DNA from: Phylloscopus collybita
Lineage: Eukaryota > Chordata > Aves > Passeriformes > Phylloscopidae
Direction: 5' to 3'
Length of the DNA stretch: 64,000 bases
NCBI GenBank assembly: GCA_027886175.1
Contig: JAJNNQ010000024.1
Span: 28,437,001 to 28,501,000 of the forward strand
Shown piece after piece: positions 1 to 12,800 of the stretch. The position numbers and the translations under genes are program-made. Position 1 is the first letter of the stretch; every line of letters begins with the position of its first letter. The notes beneath the pieces are model-generated. The model was not told the DNA's origin. It ran no database searches and saw only the letters and a list, made by a program, of their open reading frames with translations.

Positions 1-3000
1 GTTTTCTCCCTATTGTTATCGTTGCTGGCAAGGAAAATGATCCTCTGCAATGCCTGCTGCACCTTCTACCTTCTTTAAAAGAGAGCTTTAAATTTTTTCT
101 TAACAGGAATGAATTCAGCTTTTTAAATCCTGCTATGAGGCACAGCACCATCATTATCCTTGTTTTACACCACAGCTGAGAGGAATAAGGTGCCTTGCCC
201 AAAGCCTACATACAAATCATGGCATCATGCTAAGAGCGAGGACAAATTGGTCTGCAAAGAGTCTGTTTGCATTTTCTTGATGCCCACAGGCTCTGAAAGT
301 GTTTGAACCACAGATGCTCAGAGTCTGCTGTAGTCTTTCCACTCTGCCAAAACCCCACAGCAAATAAATATTAACCTGAAACAAAACCAAAACACCCAAA
401 CCTCAAATAGTTCTCTCTGTTTAATGCTGGTTTACCGTTGACCTTGCATCTGCAGCCAGGATGGCCTAACTCACCCCAGCATCTGGATGTGTGCTGCTGC
501 ACTGCAGAAGAGCTTGGCAGTGATTTGCAAGGAGGTGTTAACACCCAGATGTTCTCCCATCTCTTTCAGTTTTCACGTGCACAAAGCCAGGAGTGGCCCA
601 GGCACTGTGCTGGCACTGTGTGAGTTCAAGCTTTTCACATACCACAGTGAGATTTAACACTCACTCAGCAAGACAGGAAATCCACAAATAATCCACATTG
701 ACTGCAAATTTTGCTACATCCTCCATTCTCCCATCCCAGGTCTGGGTTGCAGGAGTTACTGGCAAGTAACAGGACTGAGCACAGTGGCTCTGTGTGCATG
801 GGTGTGGGTGTAACAAACCACGTTTCTTGCCCTGATTAGCTATGTTTTGGCTCAGTTTCCTCCATGACACCCTCCTGGGGGACTGCATACAGATTTGAGC
901 ACCAAAGAGGAGAAGACAAAGCACTGAGTCCAAAGTTGAGCAACAATAAGTTGTTCTACAAACTGCTTCCCGTAGATTCCTGTCTTGAGGCTGATAGCAT
1001 TTAGTGGCTATGAAGGTATGAAATACAATCACTGGGGAATGCTCATAAACTGCTTCTTTAGCCTGCAGTAGAAGCTGATCTCACACTCAAGCTTTTCCCT
1101 CTGGTAAGGCACAAAGTACTGTACCACTGCACCTACTTTTACAAAACTTAGAGCAACATTGTATCCTGTAGGAAATTAATACGCTTCAGTAAACATGGCT
1201 GAAAGTGGCTTTTTGGTTTAAAAGTTATTTGGGAAGGTTCAGAGGTAGCACCAAACAGAGAATAAGATCACATACATCTCTGTTTCCTTTCCCACACTGA
1301 CAGCAGGAAGGGATCTACAAGGAGATTAAAAGAGGCATGCTAAGCACTGAGCTGAGGGCTCCTATAAACTGGTTACGTGTACAAGGTGGAGATAATGGCA
1401 TGGGGGAGGCACTGATTATCATTGAACACCGGGGTGTAATTAGGACTGTTGGGACAGAATAAAAAGATTAATAGTCTACTTGCTCACAGAAGAGGACTGT
1501 GAAGATAAACTTACTAACTCTGAGATATTCCAGAGCATGGTATCATTTTTCATAGAACAGGAAGGGGGCATCACTTATCAGGGATGTGTAAAACTGGATT
1601 TGACAAGACACTAATGGCTATGGTTTGTACAAGCAGCTACTAATCCCAGGGCATGCAGTGATACCTTGTAGAAAAAAACAGTCTGTTTTCCTGAACAAGT
1701 AAAGAATAAAAAAGTACTCCCTTCTTAACCTGTTCCTTCTTACCCTTACACATCACCCTCTACAAATGGGTCCAAGCCCCAGTCCTGGGGATGACAAAAA
1801 AAGCTTTGTGAGAAACTGAGCCTCTCCTGCAACCTGACTTCTCCATCATCCATCCACAGGGCAACTGGAGAGGGAGAGCACTGCCTGAAGATTAGGCTCA
1901 CACTACTCATGTGGCATTCATTGTCTTAGGAGTGGAATACCCCGGAGCCTGCATCATGTGGAGCAAACACGCTGTCCTCAGACAGGAACACCGCAGCTTC
2001 TCTGCCAAGCTGAAGGCGATGCCTCCGACATGAATGCTTGGTCCCTTGCCACCTTCATCTTCCAGAGCCCTGGGTTTGAATGCACGAATTGCGGACCAGA
2101 GCTCGGTCACAACCTTTGCAGTTATCCCTGAGGAATTTTACTCACCCAGACAACTAAATGATTCAGACATTGCAAAAATTCCCCAATGAAGTCGCTTCCT
2201 CCTCCATATAGGAAACGAGACAACAATTCCAATCCCTCATACTTAAGCTTCCTTGAACATAAACATGAAAAGGCAGCCAAAACCGGGAGGGGAAAGAAAG
2301 TCCCAGAGCAGCAAGAAGTACATATGCAAGGAGTTACATCATGCAGAAGGAAAGCTCTTGGCTTCGGGCTAAAATTACCAGTGCTTAAATGGCAGGGGCT
2401 GCTCTAGCAAGAGGGGCACCTTCCCAAGAACAGTCCTCCAGACTGATTCATTATTGGGAAAACTGCAACAGGCTCTGCTGTCAAAACCATCCCTGGACAA
2501 CAGAGTGCCGGAGGCCAACTTATCAGGTGGCAAGTGCTTGCCAAAGCCTGGTGGATGGACGGAAATCCCTTGTTCTGCCTCTCTGACACTCAAGCTCCAA
2601 AAGATCTCATGGCAGCAGGGTGACAAGGAAAAGGCAGACAAGGATAGCATTTCTGATGGCAGGAAGTACACCCAGGCTCTGGGATCCTTCATTAGGACAA
2701 GCTTCACCAGTACATCTCTCCACCAGAGGCAGGTACCTTTGCCAGCCCACTCCTGTCACCACACTCTTGCTTCCCTCTTATCCAAGACCTTAACATCCTC
2801 TGCTCCCTTCCTGTGACTTGGAAGACTTAAGACCCTTTCAGGTTTGAGTCATACCACTGCCACGGGTACCTCCACAGTAAGTCTTTCCTTGACCCATCTA
2901 GGTCTCCTCAAAGATACAAAACTAAAGAATTTGTTTCTGGCTATAAAACAATCTTCAAATCACTGTTTCTTTGAAAACTTTCATTGTTGGGAAAAAGCTG

Positions 3001-6000
3001 ATTAAGCACTGGAAGCTCCACCAGCATTCATATTCCCAAGGTCTCTTGATCCTGTCTCAGGACTCTAAGCAAGAAGCAGGGATGGGATCAGAAGGAACAT
3101 GTACTGGCTAGGGACAACCACCAATGGATAACAAATAGCTGTTCAAACAGCCCTTCTACGCTTGGAGCATAAGATGTGCAAATCCTCTCCTCCTGCAAAT
3201 TAAACGCAGCAGCTCCATCTTGGCGTTTTTATCTGTTTCTCTCCATTGTTTCTTCAAGCTGGTTTGCTGCTCTTTGCAGTGCAAAAGGGAAGGACTAAGG
3301 AGAGGGAACAAGAAAAGCTGGGTTCTATGGGGTCCATTACACAGCACTAAGGTATTTTCAGAGAGTGGTTAGAGATCCATCTCTGGGACAGCAGTTGAGA
3401 GGGTAGAGCCAAGGAAAATACTGTTCAGCTGTCAAACAGTAGACATATGGGATTCACTTCCAGCTGAAGTTAACAAGATACTAAACTCCTCCCCAGGCAT
3501 CCACCCCAAATCCTTTGCTCTTTCCAATGTATTTGTCCAAGAGGAGCCTCCAATGTGTTTCTAGCTTATAGGCCTCCTGATGCACTCCAAACAAGGTGCA
3601 GACGTCTGCAAGAAATTCCACATTTGCAGACAGGAGCACGGATTTGCTTTTCTTCAACTCTTACAGGCGGCCTTCCTCTAAACCACTGCCCCAAGCAACC
3701 ACAGGGCCCGTGCCAAAACCAAGAGGTACACTGTAATAAGTGACAAAACTACAGCACAGTAGTAAAATTTCACACCAGCTTATATGAACTTCACTTTTGG
3801 GTAACTAGTGTACAAGGCAGGGAAGGGACAGCCACTTATTACTGCTGCCTGGTGTCTTCAGCCCACATGAGCACTGAAGCACACTTGAGAAAAAGTAGCA
3901 AGAAAATGCCACACAGTCACTGCTTGTGCTACAGTTATCTGTGCTTTAATGGAGCCTCCAAGCCTCCAGACTTGTTTATCTGCCATTTGTTTATTTACTG
4001 CAGAGGAGCTGCAACCAGAACCCCACAGCTGGGAACAAATACACCCCTGCTTTAACCAGCTCATTCCTAACTGTATGCAGTTGTGGCAAAACCTACAACC
4101 CCTGGTAAAAGTCCAGACATATATAAGCCCTTGTCTATCACCCAGATGCAGCGGTAGAAGGAATTACGCTTCACAGCACAACAGCAGGCTGCTCTTTTTG
4201 CTTGCTAAGCTCAGAGACAACACTGTGAGAGATAAACCTCTCCAAGGAAATACTGGTTATTCACATTTTAGCATAGCTATTGGAGTAGAACAGAAGCCAA
4301 CCTCCCTGCAAAAATAGATGCAACCCAGGTAAACAAGGTGTTTCTGGGAACCAATCTCATCTAGCTCATCGCAGGATATGTGGCAGAAACACAGCCTGGC
4401 TAATGGGAGTCTCATCAGTCTGGGAAGAGACATCTGGCCGAGACTTGTGACAAACTCTCTTCTGTACAAAGAGAAACACTCCCCAGCTCATGTAACACCA
4501 CACAAGAAAGATCAAAGGTGCCCCGAAGCCTCCCGATGGGTAAGCAGCTGTACCAATAACAGCAGCTGGAAAATGCAACAGGAGACTCAGCCAGTCCCTT
4601 CCTCCTGCGCTGGGAGCAGAGCTGCCTCCTCGGCAGCCCCCAGCAGCAGCCCCCTGTTAATTACCGGCAAGGAATTTGCACTCTGGCAGATAAAGTCATT
4701 CACTCAGCCACTGGCGCGTTTGCACAAAGCAGCTCGGCTCTGACAGCAGCTCCATCTGAGCAGCAGCATTTGGGTGCCACGCACACGTAAGTGCTACACG
4801 ACATCACGTCTGCTGCAGACCTTGTGCCACACATGCTGCTGCTCAGAGGTTACCGCCCCTTCAGAACAGCAGGGGAGGTTGTTTAAACACTCCTGCACGG
4901 GGCATTTGGCCAGTGACTTCAGCACAATGAGGTGCCTTGGACAGAACCCCTTGGTCCATCTCCCAGACTCCAATTCCTGGGGTGTCTACAGTGCAGCAGC
5001 TGCCTGGTGGCACAGCACGCACCTTAAAAAATAGGCTTTGCACAGATGAGCCCTTGCTGTGCTCCCAGGGAAGAATCACTTCTTCCCTGCCTCTCCATTT
5101 AAAAGGTGCTTATTGTCTTGAGATGCAACTCCAGCAACACTTGCGCTGACACTCAAGGGAAGGATTTCAAGGAGGAAGACACCTATCACTCTGAAACTAG
5201 CTCAAGGAGAAAAAATGGATGCAATCTATCCTTCCACTGAAGATGTGCTTGCTAGACTAGACCTGGGAAGTCACCTTTATTAAATTATTTAATGGATCTT
5301 CTACTGTTGGGTTTTATTACACAAAGCCAGCCCATATTAAAACAGCCGGAGTTACCCAGATGATGGGCACCATGCTGCCTTTTCTGTCCACTGTCCTGGC
5401 TAAATTACCAGAGAAAGCAGGACTGAACTATTCATAAAGTCTCTATCATTTAATTTCAAAAGGCAAATTTCTTAAAATGATGGCTTCAGGGCCAAATACA
5501 GCTATGCAATTACATAAGGATCTCAATTGAAATTTAATCTGTTTCATTTATTCAGACATCAGTTTTTAGGTTTTGTCCACTGCAAAAACGTGGGAAAAGT
5601 TTGACCAAGGCAAGCTCCTGATGCTGGTTCACACTGTGTGAACAGGCCAGTGGGAGGAAGTACACCAAGTCCTGTGAAGACCATCTGAATTCCCAGCTCC
5701 AAATCCCCTGGTGCACACAAGTACTCTACTGCCAAAGGGCACAAATCTTGGAAAGGGTGAAGAGTTGCTCTCTTTATATGAAAAAGCAGCCAAGTCAGAT
5801 CAAGAGGAAGCACTTAGGTGAGTTAAGCAAACAGAAACCTCTGCCTTTTCTCTCCCCCTTAACATCCCTTTTCAGCTTTTCATATAGCATAATTACACTG
5901 AGGGAAACAGAGGTCAAGTGAAAAAAAAAATCATCCCAAGGTTACAACAGATGTAGACACCGAAAACACCATGCTTTTAGAAAAGGTTATAACTCTGCCT

Positions 6001-8394
6001 CCAGATATTTGTCATCCCTGTGTTGTTCAACGTTTATAGTGCCTCAGATCTGTCTGTACATCTCCTCACAAGAGGGGAGTCGCTGGCCTTCCTCTGCTTG
6101 CCCTTTTTAGCCAAAATGAGACAAGTCAGATTAAATCATTTACACATAACTCTTTCCAAAGGCTGGCTCATTTGGCCAGAAATGGCTTAAGGATAGTTAA
6201 CCCAGAAAAACAGCTACAGGCCCCAGAGATTATTCTGAATGGCCAGAAAACTTGCAAAGAGCAGAAGGCAGGCCAGGTCAGTGACCTCTCCTCTTGGCAA
6301 TGCTAGATTCAAGAAAGGACTTGTATCCGCAGCTCACATCAATATATTCATGCTGGCGTAAACCTCTTCGCTACCATCTAAAACTCATGGTGCAAATAAC
6401 TTTCTCAAAAATTCTGAATGAGGTTTAAGCGAAAATGAAAACAAGAAAACCCCTCATTCTTATTGTGAAACAAGTATCCTGGTGGGACACAGAATGATGC
6501 TGGCATGGAAATGGTCCCACACAGCACTCTTCAGACCTCAATGGGCAGAGTCAAATAGCAGCGGGACTCCTCTCCAGTGTTAACTAGGTAACTTAGTCCA
6601 GCAGGATGTGAACAACTGATTGACTTTTAATAAATTCAACAGACATTTCAAGCCTCTCCCTTTTCCTCCATTGTGATGGATGCTTCCCAAAAATCACTCC
6701 ATATGCTTTGGGAGCCCCAGCTGAGAATATGAGTAACTTCACGTCTGCAGCATCCCTGTTAATATGAGTGAACTGCCACCTCATTGAGCCTGACCCAGGA
6801 AGAGAGAGATAAAAGGGGCTGTCTGAAGCTGGTGGCTGGCCTCCATCCGAGGAGTACAGTTCACCGTCTATTGCTCTTGTGACTGTTACTGAACCAGGCC
6901 AAGAAAAGCTCCCAAGTTCTGGCACGCCTCAGATTTTCCAGTCTGCATGAGGTTATGCCAGGAACATTTACTGAAGCAATTTCTTTCTTTCTTTCAAGAC
7001 TCTAATTATGCACCTAACAATGTTGTAGAAATGAATGTTGTACAAGAACCTCAGTACAACTCAGATACAGTTTTGCTAACAAAAGGATTAGAAGCTCAAG
7101 GCTCAGTGTTAATATTCCAAATGTACTGAAAGGGACAAAGTGCAAGCTGCAGCAGAAACAGAAGGCATAGCGAGGGTTATCGCTTCCAAAATCTGGAAAG
7201 GGAAAACCACACAGGAAAATGCCACACTAATCTTACTGAATGCCAGTGATGCAGTAGAGTAGTAACAAGAAACATTTAGAAGTGGGTAACTATCAAAGCT
7301 GTCTCTGAATTACAAGCAGCTCACCTTCAAGCACAGCCCACTCCCTAGAAAATGAGAAGGTCTAAATATCCCAGAGGGTGGGATGCTACCCGTGACTGAA
7401 CTGATATTCACTGCTTGGCAGCTACTAGCAGAGAGGAATCAAACTGAACCTCAAAACAAAAGTTGCCTGAAGTGTCCATTTTCCCTGAAACCAGACCCAG
7501 ACCTCAGTCATCAGTCTCAAGTTTTGCTGAACTTAGACTGAAATCAAACCAACACATTCACTGGTTTGCCCCTTGGACCATTATCTCTAAACCCAGTCAT
7601 AATAATTCATTTATTCACTCAAGCATGAACTGGCCTTTAAAACCAAGTTTTGAACATGAGGGCTGTACATTTTTTCTTACTTTCAGTTTGCAGGTGAGAC
7701 ACAGAGACATGCCAGTACTTACATCTGGGAAGCTATCCAGGTACTACAAATTAGAGAACATTAGGCAAAAAGCAGGATTTAGCACTTCGACAATGTTAGC
7801 GACACCAATGAAATCACAAATGCAGGGCCAAACATATTTTGGCTGTTTCTCTGGGTTACAGATCCCAGAAGGCTCTACTCAGACCAATGTCATCATTATT
7901 TAGCTGTTACCGTAATTTTTCTTATGGATACTGTGCACCTCCTTCCTACAGAGGTGTTGGTGTATACTGAGCAGAACTGGTTAAGATTTATATTTAGGGT
8001 TCCTACAAAAATGAATAGACATGATTTGGCTTTTTCAGGACAGTGCTGGAGAGGATGCAGGGAAATGCTCACTGCATAAGTATGTCACGCTTTGGTAAGA
8101 ACACGTATTACAATATTACCATGTACAGGCAGATGTGAAACGCTGGTCCACACTACAGCTCAGTCCCACTCCCCTTGGTTTTTATCACAGCAGCGACCAG
8201 AGCTCAACAGTGCTGGCTAAAAACCACCCTTGTCTCACTTCTGCTCCTCACCTGGCCGTTGCAGGGAGTTCTCAAAGAGCTTTGCTCAGGGAGAGTAACA
8301 ATGATGGGCTCCATCCTAAACCCCGCTCTTTACCATAACCCGGGCAGCACAGTCCACAGGTGGGGGCGCAGAAAAACAGGGAACCGGACGTGTT

Positions 8395-8400
<6 letters not shown>

Positions 8401-8447
<47 letters not shown>
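8401..8447. repeat. poly-T / poly-A homopolymer, 47 bases
   Basis: An uninterrupted run of 47 T on the plus strand, i.e. poly-A in the FSTL1 sense direction, inside FSTL1 intron 2 just outside the CpG island. No recognisable retroposon body is attached to either side, so I call it a simple homopolymer. Its length is likely to vary between individuals and is sensitive to sequencing error. Confidence 0.95.
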
Positions 8448-8778
8448 CATGGAGCCAAACTGCGATGCTCTAGGGTGGGTCTCGCCATCTGGGAGAAATA
8501 TGTAGGGAGAAAAAATGCAGGGAGCGAGGACGAGCTGCCCCCCGAGCGGGACCGCTCTCCTCCGAAGGCAGGCTCTGCCTCCCTTCGCAGCCCAGCTTGA
8601 GTTCATTTTCCTCAAATCACTTCCACATTTCCCCTGCCGTAATTATCAAATATTTTGTTTCTGACTTCACTTTTTAGGGAGGCCGCCGCAACCGGGAATG
8701 CAGGCACCGTTTGTTTTCTGTCAACAGAACTGGGGGGGTTGCAGCCGGGGGCTTTCAAAGGTTTTCAATGTCATTGCA

Positions 8779-8867
8779 ATGAAAGAAAGGAAGAAAAGAA
8801 GAGCGAGGGAAAGAGCGCGCGGGAGAGAGGGAGGGATGGAGAAAAGGAGGGAGGGAGGAAAGGGGGC
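8779..8867 (+). repeat. polypurine tract (GGGA-rich) in FSTL1 intron 2
   Basis: About 90 bases that are almost all A and G on the plus strand, with several GGGA units and closing G-runs near 8850-8867. Such tracts can form triplex (H-DNA) or G-quadruplex structures. Here it lies in the CpG island, roughly 230 bases past the FSTL1 exon 2 donor. Confidence 0.7.
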
Positions 8868-9091
8868 CGCCCCGGCGAGCCCGTCCCGGCGGCGGGATGC
8901 AGGGCTCCGGCCCCGGCGCGGACACAGCCCCTCTTCCCCTCCGAGGCGCCCGTCGGCCCCGCAACTTCCCTCTCCACCCCGGTGCCACTTTCCCCGATCC
9001 CGGCTGCTCCCCCGCGGGCGCCGAGGCTCCCCCGCTGTCCCCACCCCGTCCCGTCCCGTTCCCCGTCCCGCCGCCGGGGCCCCGCGCCTAC

Positions 9092-9151
9092 CTCGGCTCG
9101 CAGGCGGGCGGCGGCCAGCAGGGCGCAGAGCAGCGGGAGAGTTTTCCAGAT
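9092..9151 (-). CDS. FSTL1: FSTL1 exon 2 (signal peptide)
   Basis: A 60-nt, phase 0-0 exon with acceptor TTGCAG at 9157-9152 and donor GTAGG from 9091. It encodes 20 residues, mostly a hydrophobic Leu/Ala segment. The codon that lines up with the initiator Met of mammalian FSTL1 is ATC (Ile) at 9151-9149, so translation needs the ATG of exon 1. Signal peptidase would probably cut just before or after the last Ala-Glu. Confidence 0.8.
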
Positions 9152-9253
9152 CTGCAAGAGAGGGAGCGGGGAGGGCGGTGAGCGCGGCCCGGGCTGGGGC
9201 CGGCGGGGCGGCGGCCGCCGCCGAACTTCCCGCCCGGCGACCCCTCTCACCAT
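9092..9253 (-). CDS. FSTL1: FSTL1 5' coding part: initiator Met exon plus signal-peptide exon (partial gene)
   Basis: Follistatin-like 1 is a secreted, SPARC-related extracellular glycoprotein that modulates BMP/TGF-beta signalling. Seen here on the minus strand: exon 1 ends with ATG at 9253-9251, directly followed by a donor GTGAGA. A 99-nt intron ends with a pyrimidine tract and CAG at 9152. Exon 2 (9151-9092, 60 nt) then reads 20 codons beginning I-W-K-T-L-P and ending R-L-R-A-E before a GTAGG donor. Joined to the ATG this makes a signal peptide: a charged K, a Leu/Ala core, then an A-E cleavage region. It resembles the vertebrate FSTL1 start (mammalian proteins begin M-W-K and have R-A-E at the same exon end). 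Identity also rests on position, divergent from NDUFB4 with HGD beyond it, as in other vertebrates. The mature protein lies off the left edge. Confidence 0.8.
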
Positions 9254-9420
9254 GCTGCGGGCGGCACCGGCGGGGCAGGAGGAGTTGCGGAGGCGCCTTC
9301 CTCGGCTTCGGCTCGCTCGTGAAGGGAAGGGGAGGGCTCCCCCTCGCCCCGACCCGCCAGCCCGCGGCTCCACCCCCGGCCCGGCCCGACCCCCGCCCCG
9401 GGGCCGACTCCTCCCCGGCC
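9251..9420 (-). other. FSTL1: FSTL1 exon 1: 5' UTR ending in the start codon (right boundary unknown)
   Basis: This is the GC-rich exon 1 on the minus strand. Its left edge (9251) is set by ATG abutting the donor GTGAGAGG. Its right edge, the transcription start, is my estimate only. The start context is GCAGC-ATG, and after splicing the base after ATG is A. No other in-frame ATG lies between this one and exon 2. Confidence 0.5.
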
Positions 9421-9870
9421 CCCGCCCGCTCCCCTCCGCCCCCCGGCGGTGCCCCCGTCCCTCCCGCCGCCGGCCCCTCGGCGCCCCACGGCGACCTCGG
9501 CGGCCTTTGAAGGCAGCGGGAGGCCGAGGGGCATCCAGAGAACTCGGTTGCCGCCCCACACCGCCCGGCTTCACACCCCTGCCGGGCAGAGCACGGGTCC
9601 GGAGGGGCTCCCCGAGCCCTGCCCCGCTGGGGGTTCAGGAGGAGGGGGCCAGCCCTGCCGGGGCGCGGGCGGATGCTCGCCAGCCGGGTCAAGAGCATCC
9701 CGCCACGGGGTCGCAGCCTCCCCCTACATTGTCACAAAAGCACGGAAACTGAGGCACGGGGTGGCTTACCCACAGGCGGGACTCATTCACCGACTCAACC
9801 CACAGTCCGCCCGCGCCCCAACCCTGAGGCCACTGAGGTGCTGGCCGCAGCTACAGGTGTCACTCAGCTC

Positions 9871-12800
9871 GGGATGTGGGCAGGTTTAAAAATAAGGGTT
9901 TAGACCCACATATGTCAGGATCCAAATGTTCTCTGAGCAAAACAGGCAGCCAGGACTTCATGCCAAGCACAGGGGCACAAAATCCCACCCGAAATGCCTG
10001 GTGGTGCTCATTTGTATATAAATACTTGTGATCCTCTTGTTTTATCTCTTCATCTCTGAATTTCAGTAGCCTCCAGTAGCTAGAAGGAAGGATCTGACAA
10101 TGCAAAGAGACCCATTGCCTTGGGCACATACAGAAATCTGTGTCACAGCAAGCAACACTATTACACCAGTTGTCAAAGGCATTTTCTTGAGTTTTGAGCT
10201 TTGTTGTAACCAAAAATGACACCCCTGGCTTTAAAATACCATCTCACTCTGACCAAGCATGCCCATAAACTGTCTCATATTCCTGCTTTATTCTGTGTCC
10301 TCAATGCAGGCAGGCACCAAGGGAGATGCTGGCATGTGTACCCTCATTCACAAAGACCAAAGAGTATTCCAGCATCCTGCTGGAAGGAGAAAATTCTGGG
10401 AAGAGTTACCCTAGATCAGCCCTCATCTGGTCTGTTCATAGCAGCTGTGCCATTTTTCTGTGCTTTCTCAGGCTCTGCTTCTTTACTCAGTTTTGTTTTT
10501 AGGACTACTGTTACTAATTTTGCATTTATAAAGCATCCTCCCCAGCAAGTGCTGCTTCTGCCTGTGAATGGTACCAGTCTATAAATCCATCCTGAAGAGG
10601 TGTCTAATTATTTCACTGCTGATGCTGAGCAATGTGGTTTTCATTGCTTGCTTTTGGTTTTTTTAAACTCACCTTTCATTATGTACCTCTTTGTTTTGGA
10701 GTCATGATACAGCACAGGCACAGTTATGGCTGAAATCAGCTGGCCTCTAGTTTGCAGCTCACCCTGAGTCACCCTGAAGTGAGTGCCACGATAAGAAAAA
10801 AACAAATGGCAAATGATAAATACATTTTAAAAGATTCATTACTTTCTGTGCCCTTGATACTCAGCTCTGTGGAAGCTGTGTTACATGAGGAGACTCTCTG
10901 TTTCCAAACAGTAAAAGTGACTTGTAAGAGACTTCAGAACAGAGCACTAGCAGGGGTCTCCCAGTGCCCACATTCCCCCCCTGATACCACGGGCAGCCTC
11001 CTCATGTAGGTGTGATTAGGCACGGCGCTGGATTATGTAGGTCACCATGAGCATGGGTTTTTCTTCTGTGTACTCAAAGGACTAAATATGGAACAGAAAG
11101 TAAAGGATTTAATCTCCCCTTCTGTGTTGACATTCAGGTACGTGGAAATGTATTTCTTCAAGTTAGTTTCTATCATGAGGAAATGGGTGGAAGTAAAAAC
11201 CAAAAAGCGTCTCTCATACAAGCATCGGAAAGGGTGAGCACAAGACAAAACAATCTCAGTGCAGACACCAGAGCGTTATTGCTGTGTACAAAGGCACACT
11301 TTTTATAACCAAATACAGGATATCTGACAAACTTTTTACTTTTATTCCAAATTTTCAGCATTTAAAACTGTAAACTGCAAAGGAACAGTTTGTACAACCT
11401 GAGTGCATGACGAATAAATCTGATGGGAATCTTTGCTCTTTTGTGATGGACCCAAAACATGCAGCTTGAATCAGAAGCAGTAGAATAAGGGTAAAGCAAA
11501 TGTATTTATGGTTGTGTTTTCAAGCTGTGGCCATAATGGATAAGGTAATTCATCATTGCTGGCTACACAACCAAAGTATCATAAAAATGCTTTCAGCTAA
11601 AAGCTTCATTATAAGGGTGAACGATGTTTGCCTGAAATTTTGAAGGCTGCAATGCTCTGGTGGGCCAAAGAAATTGGGAATCATTGCTCTACAGAGAAGA
11701 TGTTGTTCTATTACATACACCAGTATTTCATTTCTGCTGATGCTTACTTTCCAGTCACTGGTATTTCTAAAACAAACATTTTGTTATACATATGGGATTG
11801 CAAATTTTGAGATACATACTTATTCCCAAGTGGCTGCACAACTGAAATTCACTAACAAGTTGTTGCCTGAGAAGCAGATCAAGGGAAGCCTGGACACATG
11901 CAAGTGTACATCTCATGGGTGGATACATTCTCCTGTGTTCAATAAAATGCAGGCTTTCTCCATTCTTGGGGCGCTGTCAAGATCACTCCCCTGAATCTCT
12001 GGCACCTCATGAGGGTTACTCTGAAAGCTCAGCCTCTCCCTTATTACAGCATGTGCACACATATACACCCAAAATGATACTGTAAACCTCATTTCCCAGG
12101 GAAATGAGGCTAAACACGCCAAAAATTACTTCTTAAGCCCTCGCTCAACTCTTGTGGCTGTACCATGATATCACTCTCTCCACATTACCTCACTCCTATC
12201 CACCACCCACATCCTTCATGTCTCCCCATTTCCCCTGCCATATGAAACATCTGCCCTAAGGGACGGGGTTGTGCTCACTCTGCTGTGATGAAGTCAGTGC
12301 TTGCCCTGCCTGCACTGTGTTTTGGGTTACAACTCAAGAAACCAAGTTGTTTGGCAAGTGGTCTTCATGATGGGACAATAGTTGTCCCCTGTGTGATGGG
12401 ACAACAGTCTGTCCTACTGTCCTGAAGAGCAGGAAATTTGCAGCAGTATTATTTGGTGGAATTAAGAAGCAGGGTATTCTTTTTGAGTAGCAAACCTGTT
12501 AAGGTTGTAGTGGAGAAGGTTCAGCTCCTGTGGCACCAGAGACATCTGGGTTGCCTTGAGCTAAATGAGCAGTGACTCCTCATGGACCAGACTGCCAGCA
12601 CCTGAGGAAGGGCCAAGGGATGCCTGGGTTTTCACAGCAGACATAGGCCAAGACTGCAAGACATGAGGGGAAAGCCTGGAGCAGGGTTATACCCTCAAAG
12701 ATGTGAGCATCAGACCCAAATGAACTCCAGGATGACCACAAGGCCAGCGTGAGGGTGCCCAGAGCAGTAACACATGGATCATATGGACACCTCAGCACCT

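Larger units (their letters stand above)
1..9091 (-). other. FSTL1: FSTL1 intron 2, partial (no exon recognised)
   Basis: This is the sequence downstream, on the minus strand, of the FSTL1 signal-peptide exon, reaching the left window edge. I looked on the minus strand for the next FSTL1 exons (the cysteine-rich follistatin/Kazal region) and found none, so the second intron is at least 9 kb and the remaining exons lie outside the window. The stretch holds no recognisable CR1 copy. It carries a 47-base poly-T at 8401-8447 and the downstream half of the CpG island from about 8.5 kb. Open frames in it are short and resemble no family I know. The placement follows from exon 2 being the last recognised exon. 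Confidence 0.65.
8500..9870. promoter_or_regulatory. FSTL1: CpG island over the FSTL1 promoter and first exons
   Basis: A sharp change to GC-rich, CpG-dense sequence that ends near 9.87 kb, with many GC boxes and long C-rich or G-rich runs. It covers FSTL1 exon 1, intron 1, exon 2 and the start of intron 2, as expected for a broad, TATA-less vertebrate promoter reading leftward. The transcription start cannot be fixed by eye; it should lie rightward of 9253, probably within 9270-9500. Many long open frames on both strands here come from the lack of AT-rich stop codons and are not genes. Confidence 0.8.

Noticed and set aside
8655..9752. Very long open reading frames on both strands (up to 365 codons)
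   Set aside because: They sit in a CpG island, where stop codons are rare, overlap each other on both strands and have Arg/Pro/Gly-rich composition. The real coding content is the short spliced FSTL1 start.
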